Shown piece by piece: positions 23,830 to 32,120 of a DNA stretch of 52,732 nt. The notes below the pieces were generated by a model. The model had not been told where the DNA came from and ran no database searches. It saw nothing but the letters and a program-made list of their open reading frames with translations. Made by a program: the position numbers and the translations under genes. This DNA comes from Candidatus Bathyarchaeota archaeon (GTDB lineage: Archaea; Thermoproteota; Bathyarchaeia; 40CM-2-53-6): contig VBAW01000022.1 of the NCBI GenBank assembly GCA_005888635.1, forward strand, positions 1 to 52,732, read 5' to 3'. Numbering within the stretch: the first letter of the stretch is position 1; each line of letters opens with the position of its first letter.

Positions 23830-24246
23830 TTAGAGCAATGACCTGCTCGTCTTTCTTTTCTTTGGCCGATCTCTGGGAGGGCCTTGCGCTTTCGGCGTTT
23901 TTCGAGTTGAGTGCTTCTCATATTTTGGCTGGTAAAGTTCGACCTCTAGGTTTCCCGGCATGCGGAGGTGGGTTAGCAGTCCCCATCCTTCATCAGTGAT
24001 GCCTGAAGAAAATTCGACCCCACGTGATTTCAAAGCCTCAACAGTCTGGCGAATGTCGTCGCAGTAGAAAGAGATCGAGTGGAACGACTTGTTAGAAGGA
24101 TGAACCGCCAGATCGGCCTCTGGCAAGTCGAAGATAAGCCAGCCCTCGCCTATGTCATTATGCACAAGACCCAGTTTTTCACGAATGAACGCCCGTACTT
24201 CCTCCGGATTCGGTGTGTAGAACAAGCCATGCATTCCCTTGATCAT
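23830..24246 (-). CDS. Glyoxalase/VOC-superfamily protein
   Basis: The paired beta-alpha-beta-beta-beta pattern of the vicinal oxygen chelate fold is visible: GMHGLFYTPNPEEVRAFIREKLGL, then WLIFDLPEADLAVHP, SISFYCDDIRQTVEALKSRGVEF and the strand NLEVELYQP. One module pair gives 138 residues including a basic C-terminal tail (PPRDRPKKRKTSRSLL). The substrate is unknown. The minus-strand GCTTAAAC near 24283-24290 could be its TATA box. Confidence 0.75.
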   Translation of the reverse strand: MIKGMHGLFYTPNPEEVRAFIREKLGLVHNDIGEGWLIFDLPEADLAVHPSNKSFHSISFYCDDIRQTVEALKSRGVEFSSGITDEGWGLLTHLRMPGNLEVELYQPKYEKHSTRKTPKAQGPPRDRPKKRKTSRSLL

Positions 24247-24310
24247 TTGACTCTCTCTTTAGAATCAGGAACTATTCTCCTAGGTGTTTAAGCCTAGTCA
24301 TGCCGGTGTC

Positions 24311-24694
24311 CTATATCACGATCAGTTTCACGCTTTTCATCTTCTCTTCCCTCTGAAAAGCCTTCGTCATGCTCGCAACCTTCTTCCCCTCACCCTCGAC
24401 CAGGAATAATTCTACGCAGTTTCCATGGCTGATCTTGTTATGGATGTGCGTCTTCACAATATCTTCAAACTCATGCTTCAATTTCGTAATCGGTGCTTCG
24501 TTCGACTCATCATGAGTAACTACAACGACTGCGTTTACATGGCCAAACAGAGAATCCTTCTCCTTTCGATCCTCGATCAAAAGGCGGATTGCTGCTCTAA
24601 CCAGCTCTGACCTCCCTGTGAAACCACCCGTGTCTTGGATTCTGTCGAGTTCCTTGATTATCTGGTCAGGAAATGACAGGCTCACTATTGCCAT
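24311..24694 (-). CDS. NikR-like ribbon-helix-helix metal-responsive regulator
   Basis: The N-terminal ribbon-helix-helix (VSLSFPDQIIKELDRI...GRSELVRAAIRLLIEDR) is followed by an ACT-like domain (VNAVVVVTHDE...) carrying candidate metal ligands H74, H83, H85 and C93 in THIHNKISHGNCVELFLVEG. NikR uses H76, H87, H89 and C95, so the ligand set is similar but spaced slightly differently (the gap before Cys is two longer). It is the last gene of a ZnuACB-type operon, so it may sense zinc, manganese or nickel and control that transporter. Confidence 0.8.
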   Translation of the reverse strand: MAIVSLSFPDQIIKELDRIQDTGGFTGRSELVRAAIRLLIEDRKEKDSLFGHVNAVVVVTHDESNEAPITKLKHEFEDIVKTHIHNKISHGNCVELFLVEGEGKKVASMTKAFQREEKMKSVKLIVI

Positions 24695-24776
24695 GCAGTC
24701 ATCCCGAGCGGACCACAGCTGACAGCGCTCTTATTAGTTGTCGTGCAATGACTGCGAACAAGGGCTTCCGCCCAAA

Positions 24777-25655
24777 CTATTCTGGCAACCTCTTGCTAGC
24801 CCGGGAAATCGTAGCGACTTTGAATTTGTTCAGTCCGACGACAACTGCGAATATCAAGAGTCCAACGACAACGATAGTAGCCCCCGCCGCAGAGTATATT
24901 ACTAGAGACAACAAAAGCCCGAGAACGACGCTTGTGAGTCCGAATATAGGGGACAGTATTAGCGTCTGCTTGAACGATCTGGCTATCTGAATACTGGTTA
25001 GGGCAGGTAGAACTAGCAAGGCTGAGATGACTAGGACTCCGACTATTGGAATCGAGGCTATCACAGCGATGCCTGCAGCTATGCTTATCATGTAATCGAA
25101 AATCCAGGTCCTTATCCCCGATGCTCTCGCTTGGATCTCGTCAAAAGTTGTGTAGACGAGTTCCTTGTAGAATACGAAGACTAAAGCTAGGGTAGCTGCT
25201 AGGACTCCGAGCGCCACGTAAATTTGGTCTAGGTTGACAAGCAGTATGTCACCGAAGAGCAGTGTTTCTATGTTGAACCCGAACCCCCGTGAAATGCTAA
25301 GCAGCATGATACCCGACGCGAGGCCGAGCTGGAGGAACAGAGCGACGGCTGCGTCCCCCGAAATCTTTGTTGATCGGATCGCCTTAGTTATTCCGACAGA
25401 ACCAAGAACGACCACGATGGTTCCGGCCCATATAGGCGCGATGTCGACGAAGTATGCGATGTTAAGGAAATAGCCAAGAGACAATCCGCCAAACGCGGTG
25501 TGAGAGAGACCATCGCCAATCAGTGACAGTCTCTTGAGCACGATGAAAATGCTGAGTATCGAGCTGAGGATCCCGATAATGACTCCCATTACAAACGCAT
25601 ACTGGACAAAGCGTGCAGCGAGAAGTGAAAGGAATAGATCAAGGGTGGTGGGTAT
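24777..25655 (-). CDS. Metal ABC transporter permease (ZnuB/MntB type), non-canonical start
   Basis: About eight membrane segments are seen, with the ABC-3 family pattern IVLKRLSLIGDGLSHTAFGGLSLGYFL near the start and GVLVISALLVLPALTS later. The first ATG in frame (25589) lies inside membrane segment 1 (FVQYAFV-M-GVIIGILSS), whereas the frame continues upstream as TLDLFLSLLAARFVQYAFV, a normal family N-terminus. No ATG, GTG or TTG exists there; ATA (25655) or ATC (25658) are the only candidates. It would overlap the znuC stop by about 15 bases, consistent with coupling. Confidence 0.87.
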   Translation of the reverse strand: MPTTLDLFLSLLAARFVQYAFVMGVIIGILSSILSIFIVLKRLSLIGDGLSHTAFGGLSLGYFLNIAYFVDIAPIWAGTIVVVLGSVGITKAIRSTKISGDAAVALFLQLGLASGIMLLSISRGFGFNIETLLFGDILLVNLDQIYVALGVLAATLALVFVFYKELVYTTFDEIQARASGIRTWIFDYMISIAAGIAVIASIPIVGVLVISALLVLPALTSIQIARSFKQTLILSPIFGLTSVVLGLLLSLVIYSAAGATIVVVGLLIFAVVVGLNKFKVATISRASKRLPE

Positions 25656-26412
25656 GATGCATCAACTCCACGGGATAACCATAGACGTTTGAGATTACAG
25701 GACTAGAGGCAAATTCAGAAGTCGATCCGCAGAAAAATAGTGAGGTGTTGATGCAGGCGACTCTGTTTGCTAGCTTCGTCACTGTCGCGATATCGTGGGA
25801 CGACAGAATGATGGTAATTCCCATGTCACGGTTGAGCTTTTCGAGCATCGTGTAGAACTCGTTTTTGGATTGAGCGTCCACGCCGCTAGTTGGTTCGTCT
25901 AGTATCAGTAGCTTCGGATCCCCCACTACGGCCTTGGCGACGAAAACCCGCTGTTGCTGGCCTCCAGAAAGCTGGCCTATCTTTCGATCTTTCAGGTCAC
26001 TGATTGCGAATGTTTGTAGGACTTGTCCGACCTTTTCACGATCCTTCCGGTGGAGTCGGTGAACCATGCCGACCTGAGGGATCCGCCCCATTAGAACAAT
26101 TTCAAAAACAGTTGCCGGGAAATTGACATCCATGGCTTGGGCTTTCTGTGGAACATACCCCACACGCCTAAGGTTTTCAGGCGAGACCGGATCGCCAAAT
26201 AGCCTCACCGTCCCACGGGTTGGCTTGATCAGTCCGAGGACGACGCTCAGAAGTGTGGACTTTCCAGCCCCATTAGGTCCTATTAGGCCGATAAGGTCTT
26301 TATCGAAAATCTCTAGATTGATCTTATCTAGGGCAACGACTCCGTTGGGATACTGGACGGCGACATCGGACAGCGCGACTGTCGCGTTCCTCTGGAGACT
26401 AGCATCCGACAG
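25639..26412 (-). CDS. Metal ABC transporter ATP-binding protein (ZnuC type), apparent CTG start
   Basis: Walker A GPNGAGKST, Q-loop region GYVPQKAQAMD, signature LSGGQQQR, Walker B KLLILDEPTSGVD and the H-loop SSHD are all present. The first GTG in frame (26208) would delete Walker A. The frame is open upstream, giving the expected first strands VALSDVAVQYPNGVVALDKINLEI, up to a TAG at 26416-26418; CTG at 26412 is the only strong candidate and overlaps the znuA end by 14 bases. Total length is then 257 residues, normal for the family. The C-terminus is His-rich (HHTHHP), which may bind metal. Confidence 0.9.
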   Translation of the reverse strand: MSDASLQRNATVALSDVAVQYPNGVVALDKINLEIFDKDLIGLIGPNGAGKSTLLSVVLGLIKPTRGTVRLFGDPVSPENLRRVGYVPQKAQAMDVNFPATVFEIVLMGRIPQVGMVHRLHRKDREKVGQVLQTFAISDLKDRKIGQLSGGQQQRVFVAKAVVGDPKLLILDEPTSGVDAQSKNEFYTMLEKLNRDMGITIILSSHDIATVTKLANRVACINTSLFFCGSTSEFASSPVISNVYGYPVELMHHTHHP

Positions 26413-27343
26413 TGTCTAACGCCAACGTAATATTGTTGAGGTCCTCGTACATCAGGTCAATGTAGGTCTTTCCAGCGGCCTGTTCTGCTATTGTCAATCC
26501 CTCAATAGGGTCCATGTGGACTAAAGTAGCGTGAGTGTTCGCTGCGATCGCTTGTGGAATAGCTGGGTTCTCTAGCGATTCGTAACCCACGTAGCATAAC
26601 TTGTAGGACTGAATCGCGCTGGTGACATTCTGTATGTCCTGAGCGGTTGGAGAGTCTTCGAATGGTCCAAAGACTGGAATCTGTGTGAGGTTGTACCGTT
26701 GCGCGAAGTACGCGAATGCTGTGTGGAATGTGACAAAGTACCGAGTCTTGATGACGTGGAAGTTTGTGGCGTTCATGATTGCCGAGTTGAGATAATCTAG
26801 TTGTTGGTCGTAGGACTTGGTGTTTGCAGTGAAGGCGTCATTGTTAGACGGGTAGGCCCTAATCAGGCCCTGAAGAATATTGTTTACTTGTTGTTTCGCG
26901 ATTACTGGGTCCAACCAGATGTGGGGATCGACGACTCTCCCGTCGGCTTGCCATTCTGGAGGAACGTTGATCGTCGTTATTCCTTGGCTTGAGTCTACCA
27001 GAATCAGGTTCGAGTTGTGCGCCGCTGTAGCTATCTGACTGATCCATGGTTCTAGCCCTGCGCCGCTGTAAATCAGTACTCTTGCGGAGGCTACCTGCTG
27101 GATGGAACAGGCGTCGGGTGTGAAGTCGTGGACGTCAACTGTCATAGGGACCAGCAAGGATATGCCAGTCGTGTCGGCGACTATGTGTCGTGCAAAATCA
27201 TAGACTGGAAAGAACGTTGCGAGAACTGGAGCGCTAGGCTGACAGTTTGACTGGCTAGTTAGGATCCGACTTGTTGCGTAGGCGCTACCTATAGCGATGC
27301 CAACTATTGCAACTGCGAGGATGATCTTGAACTCGCGCTTCAT
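26399..27343 (-). CDS. Metal ABC transporter substrate-binding protein (ZnuA type)
   Basis: There is an N-terminal signal/anchor helix (about 7-27), then the cluster A-I fold: ATFFPVYDFARHIV, VPMTVDVHDFTPD (His ligand), VDPHIWLDP (His ligand), TFHTAFAYFAQRY (His ligand) and MDPIEGLT. These are the zinc/manganese ligand positions of the family. A long linker helix joins the lobes. It is the first gene of the operon, with an inverted repeat and TATA-like AT-rich DNA directly upstream. Zn versus Mn selectivity cannot be decided by eye. Confidence 0.9.
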   Translation of the reverse strand: MKREFKIILAVAIVGIAIGSAYATSRILTSQSNCQPSAPVLATFFPVYDFARHIVADTTGISLLVPMTVDVHDFTPDACSIQQVASARVLIYSGAGLEPWISQIATAAHNSNLILVDSSQGITTINVPPEWQADGRVVDPHIWLDPVIAKQQVNNILQGLIRAYPSNNDAFTANTKSYDQQLDYLNSAIMNATNFHVIKTRYFVTFHTAFAYFAQRYNLTQIPVFGPFEDSPTAQDIQNVTSAIQSYKLCYVGYESLENPAIPQAIAANTHATLVHMDPIEGLTIAEQAAGKTYIDLMYEDLNNITLALDTVGC

Positions 27344-27385
27344 GACGGTCGAGTGTCACGGGCACTTATCAATATTACCTGAAAT

Positions 27386-27426
27386 GTTAATAATTCTCTG
27401 GCACAATCGTGAGCCATATTATTAAC
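27386..27426. promoter_or_regulatory. Inverted repeat upstream of metal transporter operon
   Basis: GTTAATAAT (27386-27394) and ATTATTAAC (27418-27426) are perfect inverted copies separated by 23 bases, in the 87-base gap before znuA. A related AATATTAC occurs at 27371-27378. They are candidate operators for the NikR-like regulator encoded at the end of the operon, overlapping the promoter. Confidence 0.6.
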
Positions 27427-27430
27427 CTCT

Positions 27431-28327
27431 CTAGGACTGCTGACTCCTGGAATCCATTCTCGGCAGAGCTAGGCTGTTTAGCTCGTCAAAGCTGATCACA
27501 GCGTCGACAAGGTTCTGATAGGTTCCCTTCTCCAATACCTCCTTGGAGGCACGCTTCAAAAGACCCATCGTCGCATACGAAGCACTTGGGCCAAAGCTTA
27601 CGCGAGCAACGCCTAGCCTCTCCAGATGGCTGACGGGAGGCAACCCCTTCCTAACCATGACATTGATGGGAAAATCAAGCTCCTTCACAAAGCGACTTAT
27701 CGAACCAGCCTCAGTCAGACCCATAGGATAGACGCAATCAGCCCCCGCGTCTCTGTAGGCAGTGGCACGGCGAACAGCCTCTTCGAACTTAGCCTCATCA
27801 TCGCCGGTTCCAAATCTTAGCGCGTCGGTTCGAGCATTGATTACGAGAGGAACCCCGACAGCATCACCAAGTCTTCGGATCGCTTTGACATTCTCGACGT
27901 TTCTCTCAACAGGAAAGAGCTTCTTTGTTGCATGAGCGAAGTCTTCGATGTTTATTCCGATTCCTCCCGCTTTCAAAATTGCCTTGACTGTGGCCACCAC
28001 TTCTTTAGTGGTCTTCCCAAATCCAGCGACGATGTCCACCGAGAGTGGGACCGACAGGACCCTAGCTATTCTTTCGACAGCCGACATGAATTCAGGACGA
28101 CCCATAACCTCGCCATCAGGGTAGCCGAGAGATACCATCAGTCCGGCGCTAGATGTTGCAACCGCTGGGAACCCTTCATCCTCAAAGACGCGTGCACTTG
28201 GGACATCCCATGCGTTCGGAAGAATCAGGATCCGTTTTCCATGATGAAGTCCGCGAAAATCTTGGGCCTTATCCTTCTGGGATCGCGTCTTGAATTCCCA
28301 CAGGCTGCTCGTCACGTTTCGAGGCAC
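27431..28327 (-). CDS. PEP mutase / isocitrate lyase superfamily enzyme
   Basis: The TIM-barrel family signatures are LPNAWDVPSARVFEDEGFPAVATSSAGL, PLSVDIVAGFG (metal-binding Asp), GIGINIEDF (Glu-Asp), VINARTDAL and GADCVYPMGL. The loop lacks the KKCGH of isocitrate lyase, so it belongs with carboxyphosphonoenolpyruvate mutase / oxaloacetate-type lyases of COG2513. It cleaves or rearranges C-C or C-P bonds in small keto acids. It is overlapped by the upstream HExxH gene by 59 bases, suggesting the ATG 28327 may be early or that the two genes are coupled. Confidence 0.82.
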   Translation of the reverse strand: MPRNVTSSLWEFKTRSQKDKAQDFRGLHHGKRILILPNAWDVPSARVFEDEGFPAVATSSAGLMVSLGYPDGEVMGRPEFMSAVERIARVLSVPLSVDIVAGFGKTTKEVVATVKAILKAGGIGINIEDFAHATKKLFPVERNVENVKAIRRLGDAVGVPLVINARTDALRFGTGDDEAKFEEAVRRATAYRDAGADCVYPMGLTEAGSISRFVKELDFPINVMVRKGLPPVSHLERLGVARVSFGPSASYATMGLLKRASKEVLEKGTYQNLVDAVISFDELNSLALPRMDSRSQQS

Positions 28328-28706
28328 CTATCTTCCTTTGCATCCAGAATGCGTTGAGATCTCGAAGAGCCTGGTTGTCAAACTTCCTCTCACGTGCATC
28401 ATCAGGGGGGCCGAGAGGCTTGCCAACCTTCCCGGACTTCAAGTCGTCTACTAGGTGAGCAAACTCATGTCCCAGAGTAAGAAGTGGGTCCCGAGCTATT
28501 TTGAAGACTGTTATGAGAAACTCAACATGACCCTCTTTCTGCCGGGACGAGAGCAACCCGTCGTAATAACCAGGTCGACCTCCCCTTATGGGAGGAGAAG
28601 GCTTTGAACTATATTCGATGAATACTCGATTCCTATGCACACCATGCTTCTCACAAAGGAAATCTAGGAAATCGGTGAAGCCTTCCGGGTACTGAGTATC
28701 GGTCAC
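28269..28706 (-). CDS. Putative HExxH metallopeptidase-like protein
   Basis: The 145-residue protein contains LLTLGHEFAHLVDD, an HExxH zinc-binding signature within a helix, preceded by strand HVEFLITVFKIARD. Small archaeal SprT/IrrE-like or minigluzincin-type proteases have this size and layout. The third ligand is not evident. It is the first gene before the PEP mutase-like gene and is flanked upstream by a 28-base inverted repeat. Proteolytic activity is inferred from the motif only. Confidence 0.55.
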   Translation of the reverse strand: MTDTQYPEGFTDFLDFLCEKHGVHRNRVFIEYSSKPSPPIRGGRPGYYDGLLSSRQKEGHVEFLITVFKIARDPLLTLGHEFAHLVDDLKSGKVGKPLGPPDDARERKFDNQALRDLNAFWMQRKIGASKRDEQPVGIQDAIPEG

Positions 28707-28717
28707 AAAGCATCACT

Positions 28718-28745
28718 AAGCTGCTGATTCAGTAATCATCAGCTT
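28718..28745. promoter_or_regulatory. Inverted repeat between divergent HExxH and methyltransferase genes
   Basis: AAGCTGCTGATT (28718-28729) and AATCATCAGCTT (28734-28745) match at 11 of 12 arm positions around a 4-base loop. It lies 11 bases from the HExxH ATG, within a plausible promoter, and may be an operator. Confidence 0.5.
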
Positions 28746-28819
28746 ATGGTCCCGGATGGAAGAGTCTTATGAAAGAGACGTTCAGCTCGACTAGCTCTAA
28801 TAATCTGGAGGCGTAAACT

Positions 28820-29410
28820 TTGATTTCTTGGGAGGACGCGTACAGGACCACACCTCCTTGGGATATCGGCCGCCCACAACCGGCATTCGTAGGCCTCGTC
28901 CAGGCTGGCGAGCTCACTGGGAACACGGTGCTCGATGTCGGTTGCGGAACCGGCGAGAACGCCTTCTACCTTGCTCAGAACGGATTCTCAGTCGTGGGGG
29001 TCGACCTGTCAACTCGCGCGATTGTGGCAGCGAAGGCGAAAGCTGAAGAGAGGAAGTTAAAAATCGATTTTCGACTCGCGAACGCGCTCTCGCTAGAATT
29101 CGAGAGTGGCCGTTTCGACAACGCTATTGATTCCGGACTGTTCCACACGTTTACGGACAATGACAGAATCTCCTTCGCGCGCGAGATCGCTAGGGTCTTA
29201 ACGCCAAATGGAAAATACTTCATGCTCTGCTTCAACGACAAAGAGCCCACAGACTGGGGCGGACCGCGCAGAATTACCAAGGAAGAAATCGAAATAACTT
29301 TCTCGCCACATTTCAATATCAACTACATCAGAGATGCCTACTTTGCGACGCGAATCCACGACAACGGTGGGAGAGCCTATCTGACATCGGCAACAAAAAA
29401 AGCCGATTGA
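28820..29410 (+). CDS. Class I SAM-dependent methyltransferase
   Basis: The SAM-binding motif I TVLDVGCGTGENAFYLA, the acidic end of strand 2 VVGVDLS, motif II-like DFRLANAL and the FDNAIDSGLFHTF segment are all typical. The N-terminal WEDAYRTTPPWDIGRPQPAF resembles the thiopurine/tellurite (TehB-like) methyltransferase subgroup that modifies small molecules. The start is TTG at 28820. The substrate is unknown. Confidence 0.85.
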   Translation: MISWEDAYRTTPPWDIGRPQPAFVGLVQAGELTGNTVLDVGCGTGENAFYLAQNGFSVVGVDLSTRAIVAAKAKAEERKLKIDFRLANALSLEFESGRFDNAIDSGLFHTFTDNDRISFAREIARVLTPNGKYFMLCFNDKEPTDWGGPRRITKEEIEITFSPHFNINYIRDAYFATRIHDNGGRAYLTSATKKAD

Positions 29411-29451
29411 CCTCGCCCGGATGCTCCATGAAGAGTCTCTAGGGTAATATC

Positions 29452-31032
29452 CTACTCGTCTTTCTCCTTCGTTATTTGATCCCTTACTGATTTGAAGAAC
29501 TCAGAGCTCTCAATTCGCCCCGCTTCTGAGTGTACCGCATCCAAGTCAATCTTGAGCCTGGTGCTCGTGACCCTTCGCCTCTTGAACAGCAGGAACGCTA
29601 TAATAAGCAGTGCCGCAATTATCGTCGCAATGATACCGAAGTAGTAAAGTGGAAAGCTCGCTGACGCATTGTTCTGGATGATAATCGCTCTGGTGGCGGT
29701 CCCACTGTTGGCAGGAGATGGAGAGTCCGATGCTTTGATGACGAGGGACCATAGTCCACCCGGATCCGAGGATCGCGCCGTGTAGGTCCCTACCCATACT
29801 CCAAGGCCAGTGTCAAAGACCACCGGGACGCTGCCGTTGACTGAGGGTGTACCGCTGTAGAGAAGGTACGCTCCAACCGCACCTGCTTGGAGAGTCGTTC
29901 CATCAGGATATGCGATGGTCGCATTGAACCTAAGTTGTTGGCCAACACCGATGTTAGTGTTGGTGGTGACAGTGATGGTTAGACTGGCAGGCACTAACTG
30001 TGGGTTGTTTGTTACTCGCGCTCCCGGCCCTATATTCCCATAGGCATCACCGTAGGCGTGCGCCTCTAGAGATACTGTCCAGATCCCTGTCTGGTTATTG
30101 GCAAAAGTCGTGTAGCTGGCATTGAAAGTCTGAGCGTTGCCATCATAGGTGGCTGTAAGAGTAACGTTGCCACCAATCGGTCTCGCAAGGGTTAGAAGCG
30201 CGACACCTGTTATGGGAATCGATCCGTCTGGGTAGATTGGTTGGAAGGAAAACCTCATTGTTTCAGTCCTCTGATAAATCGATTTGAGAGTTGTGATCCC
30301 GGCAACAGACATGATCGCCGCCCTCACCGAGAAGTTCTGAACATCAGGTGCGCTCTTGACGGTGCTCGTTCCTGTAAGCGTCACGATATAGTTGTCTATG
30401 GTGCCGTTGACAGGAATCTTCCAACTACCAGTGACAATTCCTCCAGATGTTGCGAGAATTGTCTGGGAAAAGACCAGGCTTGAAGTCGTCTGCGTTCTAA
30501 TGGTCACGGCTACGCTTTCTGATGGATTGTATCCGCTGCCTTGCAGATTCACAGTCTGGGTTCTCTCGTACGTAGGATTATCTGTGATGGCGAGAACGAA
30601 CGAACTGCTAGCCACATTTAGCATCGCAGAAGGCGCCACTTGGTCGACTGAAGCGGCGTACTGACCGGCCAGTGAGTTAGATCCTGGGAACAACACGCCC
30701 GGGTAGGCAACAATCACGCTAAACTGGTCCTGCCCTGGAGCAGTCGTGTAGTTGATTAGGTGTGACTGGAATGTCCTACCTGCGGGATCTTTCACATTGA
30801 ACCTGAACTCGAAGGTTGTACTAGTCGTGATAGGATTGAACTTGACGGTGAGGACGAGGGAGATTGCGTTTCCTTCTTGAGCAAATGCGGGGACTGAATT
30901 CAATGTGTACGGGCTGTCCGCGTGTGCGCGGGGAACCAACTCGATGGATGTTACAGCAGAGACGGTTACAACAGTGATGAGAAGCGCATAAACGACAATT
31001 CTAGACCGTTGCCAGTAATGTCTCTCTTTCAA
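29452..31032 (-). CDS. Surface protein with Ig-like repeats and C-terminal membrane anchor
   Basis: It has a signal peptide (about 13-38), roughly 430 residues of Ser/Thr-rich beta-sandwich-like repeats (recurring GYNPSESVAVTI, YPDGSIPITGVALLTL, YPDGTTLQAGAVGAYLL), a membrane helix (about 470-492, YYFGIIATIIAALLIIAFLLF) followed by KRRR, and a charged cytoplasmic tail of about 35 residues. It is probably part of the cell envelope or an external sensor. Composition is like the ectodomain of the KaiC fusion protein encoded upstream in the window. Confidence 0.75.
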   Translation of the reverse strand: MKERHYWQRSRIVVYALLITVVTVSAVTSIELVPRAHADSPYTLNSVPAFAQEGNAISLVLTVKFNPITTSTTFEFRFNVKDPAGRTFQSHLINYTTAPGQDQFSVIVAYPGVLFPGSNSLAGQYAASVDQVAPSAMLNVASSSFVLAITDNPTYERTQTVNLQGSGYNPSESVAVTIRTQTTSSLVFSQTILATSGGIVTGSWKIPVNGTIDNYIVTLTGTSTVKSAPDVQNFSVRAAIMSVAGITTLKSIYQRTETMRFSFQPIYPDGSIPITGVALLTLARPIGGNVTLTATYDGNAQTFNASYTTFANNQTGIWTVSLEAHAYGDAYGNIGPGARVTNNPQLVPASLTITVTTNTNIGVGQQLRFNATIAYPDGTTLQAGAVGAYLLYSGTPSVNGSVPVVFDTGLGVWVGTYTARSSDPGGLWSLVIKASDSPSPANSGTATRAIIIQNNASASFPLYYFGIIATIIAALLIIAFLLFKRRRVTSTRLKIDLDAVHSEAGRIESSEFFKSVRDQITKEKDE

Positions 31033-31506
31033 CTGGACCTTGAACGATGGAATCGGTCGACCGACTAAAGCACCCCGTAACTACCAGTTCTACTTCGAAG
31101 TACGCCGAGGAGTTCGCCCGGGTCCTAGCGGCCAATCGAAGATCATATCGTCGCTCGAGGACTATCCGGGCCGCCAGGGGCTACCCTCAACTCATCTCGC
31201 ATGTAACAACAAGCAACGTGGCTACCGTTCTTGCCTGACTAGGCATCTGTACTTATCCGCATTTTTTGGTAGGCTGAAGGCTGGGGCGGGCTTTCCGGAA
31301 AGGGCCCGTCCGCGATCAATGCTCCATGACATTTCCAAGGTAAACTCTGCACACACGATCGCCATTGTCCCATCTTTGCAACATGAAGAGGTGGTTGGTA
31401 TCCACATTCAGGCGTCCGTTTGAGAATTATAAACAACGATACAGGATGGCAGCAAGAAACTAATAGAACTTCAAGGCTACCAAGAATACCTGAGGCCAAT
31501 CCAGGA
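31033..31506. other. Region without convincing gene; long hairpin at 31284-31312
   Basis: GGGCGGG-CTTTCCGGAAAG-GGCCCGTCC contains a perfect CTTTCCGGAAAG palindrome flanked by further pairing arms, preceded by a T run (ATTTTTTGG at 31260-31268). An ORF at 31047-31238 (plus, 63 codons) is Arg/Ser-rich and unlikely. A structured RNA or terminator between the surface-protein promoter and the Rieske gene is possible. Confidence 0.4.
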
Positions 31507-31821
31507 ATGACAGAAGAATTCATGCGAGTAGCCGCGACCTCAGAGATTCAGGCAGACAAGATGAAGATGGTGCATTACAAAGGCCAAGTCATCTGTTTGG
31601 CAAACATCATGGGCAAATACTACGCTATCCGAAACACTTGCACGCATATGGGAGGACCACTAGCTCAAGGAAAACTGGAAGGCCATGTGGTTGAATGTCC
31701 CTGGCACGGGTCTCGATTCGACCTTACAACTGGCGAAGTAAAGAAGGGGCCCGCGCAAACTCCAGAACCAGTTTTCGAAGTCAAAATCGAAGGCACAAGT
31801 ATTCTAATTCGACCCAAATAA
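31507..31821 (+). CDS. Rieske-type ferredoxin
   Basis: The 2Fe-2S Rieske ligands are exact: CTHMGGPL (CxH) and CPWHGSRFD (CxxH), separated by 17 residues. At 104 residues it is a stand-alone soluble Rieske ferredoxin that would pass electrons to an oxygenase or reductase. ATG 31507 (MTEEFMRVAATSEI) is chosen because the upstream open frame from 31420 is unlike the family. A small CPNCG protein follows. Confidence 0.9.
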   Translation: MTEEFMRVAATSEIQADKMKMVHYKGQVICLANIMGKYYAIRNTCTHMGGPLAQGKLEGHVVECPWHGSRFDLTTGEVKKGPAQTPEPVFEVKIEGTSILIRPK

Positions 31822-31849
31822 CAACTCTTCCCACCACCCGGTACTCTCT

Positions 31850-32050
31850 GTGATTCGGTGTCCAAATTGCGGAAACGATCTGGTGTATTCTCCAATTCCC
31901 CCACTATTCTTATGCCTAGAGCGAATGGCTGGAGACGTAATCACCATCAACATCCGATGCAAACCATGGATTTCAGAAAATGCATCGGCCAAAGACTTGC
32001 TGAGGATGACAGACCGGATCGAGAATCTAGCGCCAAGACTCATTTCATAA
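31850..32050 (+). CDS. Possible small zinc-binding protein, 66 residues
   Basis: This GTG-initiated ORF starts MIRCPNCGN, one CxxC knuckle, with later single cysteines (LCLERM, IRCKPW) that could complete a site, then a helical C-terminus (ASAKDLLRMTDRIENL). It lies 28 bases after the Rieske gene on the same strand. No family is recognised. Confidence 0.5.
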   Translation: MIRCPNCGNDLVYSPIPPLFLCLERMAGDVITINIRCKPWISENASAKDLLRMTDRIENLAPRLIS

Positions 32051-32112
32051 AGGGCGAACCTGAGCCGAGCGAATCTTTAGCTTCTAATGTCGACTCGTCG
32101 TTACTTAAATTG

Positions 32113-32120
32113 CTTTATAA
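32113..32120 (+). promoter_or_regulatory. TATA-like box upstream of TBP gene
   Basis: CTTTATAA, a near-consensus archaeal box A, lies 104 bases before the TBP start, which would leave a leader of about 80 bases, longer than elsewhere in this window. Confidence 0.5.

Noticed and set aside
31040-31423. 127-codon plus-strand ORF between surface protein and Rieske genes
   Set aside because: It overlaps a strong hairpin and other frames equally open; no family pattern.
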